From Chloroflexota bacterium (GTDB lineage: Bacteria; Chloroflexota; UBA6077; CF-72): DNA of 11,074 nucleotides. Below the pieces are notes generated by a model that did no database searches, had not been told where the DNA came from, and worked only from the letters and a program-made list of their open reading frames with translations. The stretch lies in NCBI GenBank assembly GCA_019247135.1, contig JAFAPL010000984.1, positions 1 through 11,074 on the forward strand, written 5' to 3'. This document shows, piece by piece, positions 1-5,484 of this stretch (position 1 is its first letter; each line of letters opens with the position of its first letter). The translations under genes and the position numbers were made by a program.

Positions 1-116
1 ACGAGCTGGCGCACTTGCCGACCGGACAGGCAGCCGTCTCCATCCGATTCGACCGGCAGCGGCTGGCAGTCGTGCAGGTCGAGCCGCCGCAAATGTTGCT
101 GTATAGAAAGGAATAG
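1..116 (+). CDS. C-terminal end of an unrecognised protein (partial)
   Basis: An open frame enters from the left edge and ends at TAG 114-116. The last 37 residues include ELAHLPTGQAAVSIRF and end in QMLLYRKE. The frame begins at base 3, and the residue composition (mixed hydrophobic and charged, natural codon use) looks coding. The stop lies 4 bases before the GTG of the next gene, so the two are probably in one operon. The tail is too short to assign a family; a faint similarity to ends of TraG/VirD4-like ATPases is only an impression. Confidence 0.5.
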   Translation, partial: ELAHLPTGQAAVSIRFDRQRLAVVQVEPPQMLLYRKE

Positions 117-120
117 GACT

Positions 121-1020
121 GTGTTCCTCTCGACCCTGTGGGCGGCGCTTCGGCGCCGCCCTTTTTCGTTTGGCAGCACGCTCGTGTTGCTGGTCGTGTT
201 CAGCAGTCTGATGGGTGCTGCGGCTCCAGTCGCAGTGCTGCTCTGGATCGGACTCGCGTTGCTCGGGCTGGAGGTCTGGTTCGTGGTGGAGCCGGTCGCA
301 CTTCGAAGACTCGGCGCGCGCAAGCCGAACCAGGCGGAGTGGACGCGGCTCCAGGGGGCGGTTCAAACCTGCGGGTGTCGGCTCCTGATCCTCGATCAGC
401 CGGAGCCGTGGCTTTTCCCCACCCTCCGTCACGTCGTGGTGAGCCGCGGAATGCTGGATTTTGTCGAGGATCGCGGCGTGTTCGGACTTGTCGCGCAAGC
501 GACCGAGCAGCAGCGACTTGCCGCCGTCGTCGGTGTGCCGATCGTCTGGCTCGGCAATCTCGAACTGGTCGCCGCCTATGTCATCAGTTGTTGCGCCGTG
601 CGACTGGGCGAGCTTGTCGCAAGCGTGATGGGTTACAGCCTGGTCTTGCCTGGTCTGCTGTTCCCGAACGCGTTCCGACGCTACGGCGGGCTGTTGCTAG
701 GCACCGTGCTACTCGGACTGATTGGCGCGACGCTGATCACGGACAGTTTGCCGGGTGCCGGTCTGGCGCTGCTCGTCGGTTGGGCTGTCGTCCGTGCAGT
801 TGACGCCGTCCTGGCGTGGGAGTCACGCCGACTGGAGGCAGTCGCTGACGAGGCGACCGTCGCGGCCGGTCTCGGATCGCACCTGCGCGAGGCGCTGGAA
901 ACACTCGGGTGGGCCGACGAGCTGCCCCGAGCGCGCGGCCTGCTGGGAGTACTGCAGCAGCCGGGTGCGTCGGTGGCTGCTCGCCTGGAACGCGTCGAAC
1001 GGCTACTCGCAGGCAGTTGA
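121..1020 (+). CDS. Membrane protein resembling a degenerate M48 (HtpX-like) metallopeptidase
   Basis: The GTG start is preceded by AAAGGA (107-112) at 8-base spacing. The 299-residue protein has a hydrophobic hairpin near residues 20-56, a central soluble or membrane-associated stretch, and another hydrophobic segment near 190-232. Several features match M48 peptidase layout: HVVVSRGMLDFV (104-115) corresponds to the strand and helix before the active site; SRRLEAVADEA (235-245) matches the usual SRxxExxAD segment that holds the third zinc ligand (E239); and SVAARLERVERLL near the C-terminus resembles the THPSVAARIERL tail. Where HExxH should be, residues 124-131 read VAQATEQQ, so both histidines and the catalytic Glu are absent. 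It is therefore probably a non-catalytic pseudopeptidase, or a divergent protein of another family. The next feature is a terminator, so it likely closes the upstream operon. Confidence 0.6.
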   Translation: MFLSTLWAALRRRPFSFGSTLVLLVVFSSLMGAAAPVAVLLWIGLALLGLEVWFVVEPVALRRLGARKPNQAEWTRLQGAVQTCGCRLLILDQPEPWLFPTLRHVVVSRGMLDFVEDRGVFGLVAQATEQQRLAAVVGVPIVWLGNLELVAAYVISCCAVRLGELVASVMGYSLVLPGLLFPNAFRRYGGLLLGTVLLGLIGATLITDSLPGAGLALLVGWAVVRAVDAVLAWESRRLEAVADEATVAAGLGSHLREALETLGWADELPRARGLLGVLQQPGASVAARLERVERLLAGS

Positions 1021-1025
1021 GGATG

Positions 1026-1033
1026 AAGGAGGG
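1026..1033 (+). promoter_or_regulatory. Strong Shine-Dalgarno sequence AAGGAGGG
   Basis: AAGGAGGG lies 6 bases before ATG 1040. It is one of the best ribosome binding sites in the window, yet the frame it serves is interrupted at RNA level by a terminator hairpin about 50 bases later. It decides the start of the doubtful small ORF described next. Confidence 0.5.
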
Positions 1034-1039
1034 ACAACC

Positions 1040-1225
1040 ATGACGCGCGCACCTCCGCGGCTCCAGACGAGCCGCCCGTTTCTCGTCGTCAAAAGAGCCC
1101 CGGTTGGCGCCGGGGCTCTTTCCGTTTGCCGACCTGTAAGGAGCAGATCGGCGTTCCCGTGGGCTTTCGCCCAGAGGAGACACCAGCGTGTCGATTCCCA
1201 CTCTAGCACCGCATGCCGCCGGTGA
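1040..1225 (+). CDS. Doubtful small ORF (61 residues) spanning a terminator
   Basis: This ORF starts at ATG 1040 behind AAGGAGGG and runs to TGA 1223-1225. The peptide (MTRAPPRLQTSRPFLVVKRA...) is basic and resembles no family I know. A 12-bp terminator stem at 1092-1121 sits inside it, and its 3' end overlaps the start of the next gene by 38 bases in another frame. It could be a short leader peptide whose translation affects the hairpin, or simply a chance frame behind a purine-rich stretch. No start-independent evidence of coding (homology, domain) is visible. Confidence 0.25.
   Translation: MTRAPPRLQTSRPFLVVKRAPVGAGALSVCRPVRSRSAFPWAFAQRRHQRVDSHSSTACRR
1092..1124 (+). terminator. Intrinsic terminator after the M48-like gene
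   Basis: AAAGAGCCCCGG (1092-1103) pairs perfectly with CCGGGGCTCTTT (1110-1121), giving a 12-bp stem with a 6-base loop. The A-run on the left and T-run on the right mean it could act in both directions. It probably ends the transcript that includes the M48-like gene. Confidence 0.75.
1128..1173 (+). promoter_or_regulatory. Two hairpins in the leader of the 72-residue protein gene
   Basis: GCCGACCTG (1128-1136) and CAGATCGGC (1144-1152) form a 9-bp stem with one mismatch; its loop is TAAGGAG, an anti-SD complement. A second small stem, TGGGC (1160-1164) with GCCCA (1169-1173), has a TTTC loop and abuts the true SD of the next gene. Together with the terminator just upstream they make a compact structured leader of about 80 bases. 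No known riboswitch class is recognised. Confidence 0.3.
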
Positions 1226-1406
1226 GAACGGTGTTCCCGCGCGGCCGCCGCTCACGCGTTATCAACAGCTCGTAGAGGTGGAGCTGGCGATCTCGAGTCT
1301 AGAGCAGCGGGTCGCGAAGCTCGAGCGCAAGCTCAAGGGCACCGCGGTATCATCGAAAAGGTCGAAGAAGCGGCGCAGATCGCGTCGATCGGCCTGGATG
1401 AACTGA
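1188..1406 (+). CDS. Small coiled-coil protein with a highly basic C-terminus
   Basis: The GTG start follows AGAGGAGA (1173-1180) at 7-base spacing. The 72-residue product has a Pro/Ala-rich N-terminus (1-22), a heptad-like helix at about 24-50 (YQQLVEVELAISSLEQRVAKL), and a tail packed with Lys/Arg (KRSKKRRRSRR). The helix suggests oligomerisation and the tail suggests binding to nucleic acid or an acidic partner; both are inferences from composition. I do not recognise a family. It is bracketed by terminators at 1092-1121 and 1411-1449, so it may be its own short transcription unit. There is no sign that it belongs to the pilus operon downstream. Confidence 0.6.
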   Translation: MSIPTLAPHAAGENGVPARPPLTRYQQLVEVELAISSLEQRVAKLERKLKGTAVSSKRSKKRRRSRRSAWMN

Positions 1407-1410
1407 ACAG

Positions 1411-1449
1411 GAGTGCCGCCCTGGGGACCCGGGGCGGCACTCTTTTTTT
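1411..1449 (+). terminator. Intrinsic terminator after the coiled-coil gene
   Basis: GAGTGCCGCCC (1411-1421) pairs with GGGCGGCACTC (1432-1442) in an 11-bp perfect stem with a 10-base loop, followed by seven T residues (1443-1449). It begins 4 bases after the stop codon of the coiled-coil gene and separates it from the pilus control region. Confidence 0.9.
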
Positions 1450-1475
1450 GTGCCCAGCGACATCGGCGCAGCCGG

Positions 1476-1629
1476 CGTGACGCTTGTGACGTCAGAGTGA
1501 TCACGTAGTGCACTCAAGCTTGTGACGGGTTCGTAACACCGCCCACCCCTGGTCTCCCACGTGACGCTTGTGATCACGGTGTGACCGCCAAGGTCTCTTC
1601 CGCGTGACGCTTGTGACGGCGCGGTGACG
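1476..1629 (+). repeat. Composite GTGAC-motif array 1
   Basis: The basic unit is three GTGAC-type half sites at steps of 9 and then 11 bp. Clear copies begin at 1477/1486/1497, 1561/1570/1581 and 1604/1613/1624; a degenerate copy fits at 1513/1522/1533. The strict octamer CGTGACGC occurs at 1476, 1560 and 1603. Within the units, GTGATCAC appears at 1497-1504 and 1570-1577 and TGACGTCA at 1487-1494, so some half sites also face each other. The last two units are exactly 43 bp apart at all three positions. The pattern suggests a DNA-binding array, not coding DNA. Confidence 0.75.
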
Positions 1630-1635
1630 ACGATC

Positions 1636-1670
1636 AGTTTGTTAAATTTTTGCAAGCGCTCGATTTTTCC
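1636..1670 (+). promoter_or_regulatory. AT-rich island, possible weak promoter
   Basis: This is the most AT-rich stretch of the control region (TTTGTTAAATTTTTGC and then GATTTTT). TTGTTA (1639-1644) and GATTTT (1662-1667) are 17 bp apart, a weak sigma-70-like pair. It lies between the two halves of the repeat region and could also be a bend or protein-binding site. Confidence 0.2.
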
Positions 1671-1675
1671 TCTCA

Positions 1676-1707
1676 CGTGACGCTCCACGTGACGCCTCGC
1701 GTGACGC
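1676..1707 (+). repeat. Triplet of CGTGACGC at 12-bp steps
   Basis: CGTGACGC occurs at 1676-1683, 1688-1695 and 1700-1707, exactly 12 bp apart. The same arrangement, with closely similar spacers (for example CTCCA), closes the second array at 5416-5447. It lies about 210 bases before the cpaB start. Confidence 0.8.
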
Positions 1708-1763
1708 CCCATGTCGAAACTGGACTCACATGCGCAGCAACTTTCACGACTCGCTGAAAAATC

Positions 1764-1816
1764 TTGACATCACCGTTTGGTCAAAATTGACCTCCGCCGC
1801 CCGGATGCGAAAACAT
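1764..1816 (+). promoter_or_regulatory. Possible cpaB promoter with operator-like inverted repeat
   Basis: GGTCAA-AA-TTGACC (1779-1792) is a perfect 6-bp inverted repeat around two bases. Its right arm TTGACC (1787-1792) can serve as a -35 box with AAACAT (1811-1816) as -10 at 18-bp spacing. A second TTGACA lies at 1764-1769 but has no good -10 at normal distance. The match to sigma-70 is modest. If right, the 5' leader before the cpaB start is about 95 bases. Confidence 0.3.
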
Positions 1817-1821
1817 GTTCG
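1808..1821 (+). promoter_or_regulatory. LexA-box-like palindrome
   Basis: CGAAAACATGTTCG has one mismatch to CGAAC-N4-GTTCG, the LexA (DinR) box form known from Bacillus and Actinobacteria. It overlaps the proposed -10 box. One such near match in 11 kb is not far from chance, so this is only a candidate. Confidence 0.25.
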
Positions 1822-1917
1822 CGTCAGGTTGCCGAGCGGCTCACCTGGAGTGCCCGCCGCCGGGGGCATGACACCGTCACGCACCATCTCATCCCAGCCT
1901 GAAGGGGGAGGCCCGAC

Positions 1918-2619
1918 TTGGCTGTCACGGCTCTGAGTCCGGCACGTGCCATTCGCCGTCCGAGGCGGGCGGATCCGCGGGCCCTCATTGGTGTGTTTCT
2001 CACGCTCGCCGCACTGGCCGGCTCCGTCGCTTTCTGGGTGACCGCGAGCGAAGCACGGCCGGTGGTGGTCGCTACGCGAGATCTGCCGGCCGGCGCAACT
2101 CTCCAGAGCTCAGACCTGACGGTTGCGTACGTGCGTATGGACGACGCGCTGTATCGGGCCGCGACACCGTCTGAGATGCTGGACTCCCTCGTTGGACGCC
2201 AGCTGGCGGAGCCCATGCACGCGCAACAGGTCCTGGCGCGCGCCCAACTGGAGGACCACTCCGGGCTCGGCCGCGATCAGGTCGCCATCACGATTCCGGC
2301 GCATCCGGACACCGCCGTGGATGGTCGCATCCGCGCCGGCGACCAGGTCCAGATCCTGGTGACGGTGACGGATAAGAACGTCAGCGAAGCGCACACGCGC
2401 CTGGTGCTCGCGCGTGCCCAGGTGTTCGAAGTTGGCCGCGAACAAGGCTTCGGCGCCTCGAGCACAACGAGTGCCGAGAGCGCCGACGCAAACGGGCACG
2501 GCAGCATCAGCTCCATCACGCTGGCGCTGTCGCCCGAGGACGCCCGAAGCCTGGCCGAAGCACGTCGCAGCGGCGATCTGGACGTGCTGCTCCTGCCACC
2601 GGAGTCTGACAACCCGTGA
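1918..2619 (+). CDS. cpaB: CpaB/RcpC-type Flp pilus assembly protein (SAF domain)
   Basis: The TTG start is supported by GGGGGAGG (1904-1911) at 6-base spacing. The 233-residue protein has a basic N-terminus, one membrane helix near 22-44, and then a SAF domain: VVVATRDLPAGATLQSSDL (49-67) is the typical family opening. A second part (about 120-180), with DQVAITIPAHPDTAVDGRI followed by GDQVQILVTV, matches the RcpC/CpaB C-terminal domain. Length is at the short end of the family. CpaB proteins are anchored in the membrane with the SAF domain outside and take part in pilus assembly, in diderms together with the secretin. No secretin gene is seen here, so in this organism it probably works at the outer face of the membrane or in the wall. 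It is the first gene of the operon behind a long control region. Confidence 0.88.
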   Translation: MAVTALSPARAIRRPRRADPRALIGVFLTLAALAGSVAFWVTASEARPVVVATRDLPAGATLQSSDLTVAYVRMDDALYRAATPSEMLDSLVGRQLAEPMHAQQVLARAQLEDHSGLGRDQVAITIPAHPDTAVDGRIRAGDQVQILVTVTDKNVSEAHTRLVLARAQVFEVGREQGFGASSTTSAESADANGHGSISSITLALSPEDARSLAEARRSGDLDVLLLPPESDNP

Positions 2620-2643
2620 GCGCACGCTCCGTTCGGCCACGGC

Positions 2644-3993
2644 GTGTTTAGCCCACCTCGGACGCGGCTGGCACTCGCGCTCGGCGACCAGGAGCTGGAG
2701 TGGCGCATCAGGCCGACGCTCGAGCTGGATGAGCAGCTCGAGATCACCGCGGACTGCCTGTCGGCTGACCAGCTCACGGCGGTAGTGGAGTCGCGTCAGG
2801 TGGACCTGCTGCTGGTCGCCTGGGGGCTGCACCGGCTGGGCGAGCCCCTGCTGGAGCAACTCACGCGAAGCGGCCTGCCGATGCTCCTGCTGGTGCCGGA
2901 CGCGGCCGACGAGCGATGGAGCGATCGCCGCTTTCAGGTGCTGGCGCAGGATGCGGAGGCGAACGCCGTGCACGAGGCACTGCTGCGCGCCAAGCGCGGC
3001 CACCTGGTCCGACCGAAGCCGCGTCCGAGTCGGGAGCCGGTCGAGCTGAAGCCGGACGATCGTGGCGTGGATCCGGAACCGCAAGTGCGCGTGTTGGCCA
3101 TCGCCGGCGGAGCCGGCAGTCCGGGTCGCACGACGGTCGCCATTTCGCTGGCGGCGGCGCTCGGGTCGGTCGCACCCACCGTCCTTGTAGAAGCCGACCT
3201 GACCGCACCCGCGTTCGCCGCTTACATCGAGCGCGATCCGAGCCGCAACATCTGCACGCTGGCGCACGCCGTGCGCGAGAGTCCGCACGCCTGGACCCAG
3301 GCGATCGCCGACGAGCTGCAAGTGCTCAATCGCCACGTACCGCATGCGGCCGTCCTGTGTGGATTGCCGAAGCGCGAAATGCGATCCAGCGTCTCGCCCG
3401 GGCTCATCCAGCGACTGGTAGCGGAGCTCGCGTCTCGCTTTCGCTTCGTCATCCTCGATGTCGGAGAGCAGTTGCTCGGTACCGACGCCGCGGTGATGGC
3501 TCACCGAGCTGCGCTGGGTGTGGCGCAGCACGTCCTCATGGTGTCGCGCTCGGACATGGTGGGACTCTGGCACACCCGCGTGGCGCTGAAGCAGCTGGAG
3601 CACCAGCTGAGCATCGAGCCCGCGCACGTCAGCCTGATCGTGAATCGACATGATTCACGGCATCACCATTCCCGGTCGGAGATCGAGTGGCATCTGGGCG
3701 TGCCGATCGCGGCGGTGATCCCGTTCGACCATGCGGCGACTGAACGCGCGATTACCGACCAGAGCCCACTCGTGCTCGACGGATCCAGCCGAGCAGCCAG
3801 GGCAATCCTGGACCTTGCCGAGCGCCTGCATGCAGGACACATCCATCTGCCGCGGACCGACTCGCGTGCGGTTCGACCGTGGTGGCGGCGGTGGCCTGCG
3901 CGACAGCCGACCAGCGCCGCGGCTTCATCTTCTGAATCTGATCTCGAGCCGCGGCTGGCGGCGAGTGGCCGGCGCGAAGGTCGGGCGTGGTAG
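2644..3993 (+). CDS. cpaE: CpaE/TadZ-like ATPase with receiver-like N-domain
   Basis: This 449-residue protein has a receiver-like alpha/beta domain at about 6-115 (VDLLLVAWG, LPMLLLVP strands), a Pro/Arg linker, and a ParA/MinD-type ATPase domain from about 147 to 395. The P-loop GAGSPGRTT (156-164) has Arg in place of the invariant Lys and lacks the MinD signature Lys. RFVILDVGE (267-275) is the Walker B strand. The Ser/Arg-rich tail after 400 looks disordered. CpaE/TadZ proteins position the pilus machine at the membrane or pole. It overlaps cpaF by 7 bases, so the two are translationally coupled. GTG 2644 is the only upstream start in frame and has no clear SD; see the finding on the cpaB-cpaE junction. 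Family assignment is firm; ATP hydrolysis is uncertain. Confidence 0.82.
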   Translation: MFSPPRTRLALALGDQELEWRIRPTLELDEQLEITADCLSADQLTAVVESRQVDLLLVAWGLHRLGEPLLEQLTRSGLPMLLLVPDAADERWSDRRFQVLAQDAEANAVHEALLRAKRGHLVRPKPRPSREPVELKPDDRGVDPEPQVRVLAIAGGAGSPGRTTVAISLAAALGSVAPTVLVEADLTAPAFAAYIERDPSRNICTLAHAVRESPHAWTQAIADELQVLNRHVPHAAVLCGLPKREMRSSVSPGLIQRLVAELASRFRFVILDVGEQLLGTDAAVMAHRAALGVAQHVLMVSRSDMVGLWHTRVALKQLEHQLSIEPAHVSLIVNRHDSRHHHSRSEIEWHLGVPIAAVIPFDHAATERAITDQSPLVLDGSSRAARAILDLAERLHAGHIHLPRTDSRAVRPWWRRWPARQPTSAAASSSESDLEPRLAASGRREGRAW

Positions 3994-5315
3994 CCGCGCA
4001 GGCGGGCGAACTGGAAGCACTTCGGCCAATCGCGCCAACTGACCGTGGCGCGGAACGCATCATCCGCGAGCGGGTCGTGCAGGCGGTCAGTCGCTACCTG
4101 GGTGACGGCCGGCTGCTCAGTCCGAACGCCGAGGACGAGCAGCGCGTGCGCGCGATCATCGAGGACGAAGTCACCGCCTTCGAACGCCGCGCCGTCACCA
4201 CGAACTCGCCGCTGTTGCTGGACCCGGAGCGCCTGAAACAGCGCCTGTTCGACTCGGTCTTCGGTATGGGCGTCCTCCAGCCACTGATGGACGATCCACG
4301 CGTCGAAGAGATCATCGTCAACGGGCCGATGCGCGTTTTCGCGATCCGCGACGGACACAAAGAACAGGTGGCGATCCGATTCGAATCCGACGACGAGCTG
4401 CGCCAGCTGATCAAACGCGTGATCAGCTCCGCCGGCCGGCGACTGGATGACGCCGCTCCGATGGTCGACGTGCGGCTGCGCGACGGCTCGCGCCTGAATG
4501 CCGTGATCACGCCCGCCTCGACGCGCTGGACGTCGGTGACCATTCGGCGATTCCTGCTCCGCGCGCAGTCGCTCCAGCAGCTTGTCGAACTGGACGCGCT
4601 GAGCGACAGCGCCGCCGAATTCCTCGAGGCGGCCGTCCAGGCGGGTGTGAACATCCTGGTCAGTGGCCAGACCGGCGCGGGCAAGACGACGCTGCTGAAT
4701 GCACTCGGTGCATCCATCGCGACACTCGAGGAACGGGTTGTCACGGTTGAGGAAGTGCCCGAGCTCCAGCTCGATCGACTCTTGCCCGATTGCGTCGCAC
4801 TGCAGGTGCGCGGAAAAAACGTGGAGGGCGTGGGCGAGATCAGTATTCGAGATCTGGTGCGCAATGCGCTGCGGATGCGGCCGACGCGCATCATCGTCGG
4901 CGAGGTGCGCGGTGCCGAGGCGCTCGACATGCTGCTGGCGATGAACACCGGTCACGAAGGCTCGCTCACGACCATTCACGGCAACTCGCCGCGCGACGCC
5001 CTGGATCGTCTGGCGACGCTCGCCAGCATGGCCGGCGAACGACTTTCGAATGAGGATCTCACGCGGATGGTCGCTCGCACCATAGAGCTGGTGGTCCAGT
5101 TGCGGAGCAACGTGCGGACCGGTCAGCGACGGGTTGGAAGCATTTTCGAGGTGACCGGTGTCGAGGCCGGCGTGATCAGTGGGCATGACATCTGGAGCCT
5201 GGATCAAGGTCAGCTGGTCTGGACCGGTCGTCCGCCGCGGTGTCTGGAAAAGATGGCCGCGCGCGGCATCGACTACGCGCCTCCGGTCGCGCGTAGCGGG
5301 GATACGGTCGCGTGA
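3987..5315 (+). CDS. cpaF: CpaF/TadA secretion-type ATPase
   Basis: GTG 3987 follows GAAGG (3976-3980) at 6-base spacing and overlaps the cpaE stop. The 442-residue protein carries all landmarks of the GspE/VirB11 superfamily: an N-terminal helical domain to about residue 90, the family segment GVLQPLMDDPRVEEIIVNGP (95-114), Walker A GQTGAGKTT (227-235), an Asp-box-like VTVEEVPEL (252-260), Walker B RIIVGEVRG (301-309), and the His box TGHEGSLTTIH (321-331). It is the cytoplasmic hexameric motor that drives Flp pilin assembly through the TadB/TadC platform. Length is normal for the family. A 169-base non-coding insert with repeats follows, which is unusual between cpaF and tadB. Confidence 0.95.
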   Translation: MVAAQAGELEALRPIAPTDRGAERIIRERVVQAVSRYLGDGRLLSPNAEDEQRVRAIIEDEVTAFERRAVTTNSPLLLDPERLKQRLFDSVFGMGVLQPLMDDPRVEEIIVNGPMRVFAIRDGHKEQVAIRFESDDELRQLIKRVISSAGRRLDDAAPMVDVRLRDGSRLNAVITPASTRWTSVTIRRFLLRAQSLQQLVELDALSDSAAEFLEAAVQAGVNILVSGQTGAGKTTLLNALGASIATLEERVVTVEEVPELQLDRLLPDCVALQVRGKNVEGVGEISIRDLVRNALRMRPTRIIVGEVRGAEALDMLLAMNTGHEGSLTTIHGNSPRDALDRLATLASMAGERLSNEDLTRMVARTIELVVQLRSNVRTGQRRVGSIFEVTGVEAGVISGHDIWSLDQGQLVWTGRPPRCLEKMAARGIDYAPPVARSGDTVA

Positions 5316-5321
5316 GACTCC

Positions 5322-5343
5322 AAAAGCGTCACGTGACGCTTTT
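5322..5343 (+). repeat. Perfect 22-bp palindrome after cpaF
   Basis: AAAAGCGTCAC (5322-5332) is followed directly by its reverse complement GTGACGCTTTT (5333-5343). It begins 6 bases after the cpaF stop and contains the first CGTGACGC of the array. As RNA it could form a 9-bp stem with an ACGT loop ending in TTTT, a possible weak bidirectional terminator; as DNA it would be a symmetric operator. Confidence 0.7.
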
Positions 5344-5447
5344 CCCACTCGGCGTGACGCCTTGCCCCACCCACGTGACGCTTTTTCGTCTGCACGTGAC
5401 GCTTTTTCCTTCCCACGTGACGCCCTACGTGACGCTCCACGTGACGC
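5332..5447 (+). repeat. CGTGACGC array 2 with 21-bp and 12-bp phasing
   Basis: CGTGACGC occurs at 5332, 5353, 5374, 5395, 5416, 5428 and 5440. The steps are 21, 21, 21, 21, 12 and 12 bp. The spacers differ in sequence (several are TTTTTC-rich), so spacing, not spacer sequence, is conserved. Twenty-one base pairs is two helical turns, which would place bound proteins on one face. The last three copies match the layout of the triplet at 1676-1707. Confidence 0.88.
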
Positions 5448-5469
5448 CTGGTGTGCATGATGCAGTGCG

Positions 5470-5477
5470 AAAGGAGA
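5470..5477 (+). promoter_or_regulatory. Shine-Dalgarno of tadB pointing to a CTG start
   Basis: AAAGGAGA is 7 bases upstream of CTG 5485. The next conventional start, TTG 5500, is 22 bases away, too far. An in-frame TGA at 5458-5460 excludes starts farther upstream, and no ATG, GTG or TTG lies between. This decides for CTG, with TTG as the fallback. Confidence 0.5.
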
Positions 5478-5484
5478 CGTTCAT

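Larger units (their letters stand above)
1450..1917 (+). promoter_or_regulatory. Long non-coding control region upstream of the Tad operon
   Basis: This stretch of 468 bases has no convincing gene. It holds a composite direct-repeat array (1476-1629), an AT-rich island (about 1636-1670), a triplet of CGTGACGC at 12-bp steps (1676-1707), a possible promoter with an inverted repeat (1764-1816), a LexA-box-like sequence (1808-1821), and the SD of cpaB. The ORFs that cross it have no SD and repetitive translations produced by the DNA repeats. It is the natural place for the operon promoter and its control sites. Confidence 0.7.
5316..5484 (+). promoter_or_regulatory. Non-coding insert between cpaF and tadB
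   Basis: These 169 bases separate two genes that are normally packed together. They contain a 22-bp palindrome, seven CGTGACGC motifs and, at the end, the SD of tadB. Frames through it translate into periodic Arg-Asp-Ala or Arg-His-Val repeats with no SD, which reflect the DNA repeat spacing. It may carry a terminator, an operator or an internal promoter. Confidence 0.6.

Noticed and set aside
1..1406. End of an integrated mobile element
   Set aside because: No integrase, tRNA, att-like direct repeat or transposase could be seen; the unusual genes alone are not enough.
1476..1707. CRISPR array
   Set aside because: Repeat units are only 8-25 bp with short variable steps and no uniform 30-40 bp spacers, and no cas genes are present.
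1350..1712. Minus-strand frame across array 1 (120 residues)
   Set aside because: It runs through a strong terminator and the repeats, has no SD, and its composition reflects the repeat motif.
1730..1936. 68-residue plus-strand frame before cpaB
   Set aside because: No SD at its ATG, low-complexity Pro/Gly/Ser content, and it overlaps the candidate promoter and the cpaB SD.
2110..5348. Long minus-strand frames of more than 500 codons
   Set aside because: They are antisense to cpaB, cpaE and cpaF, which have clear domains. Long antisense frames are common in high-GC DNA.
5322..5447. Replication iterons (plasmid-type origin)
   Set aside because: The 21-bp step resembles iteron spacing, but there is no rep gene or DnaA-box cluster, the spacers are not conserved, and the position is inside an operon.
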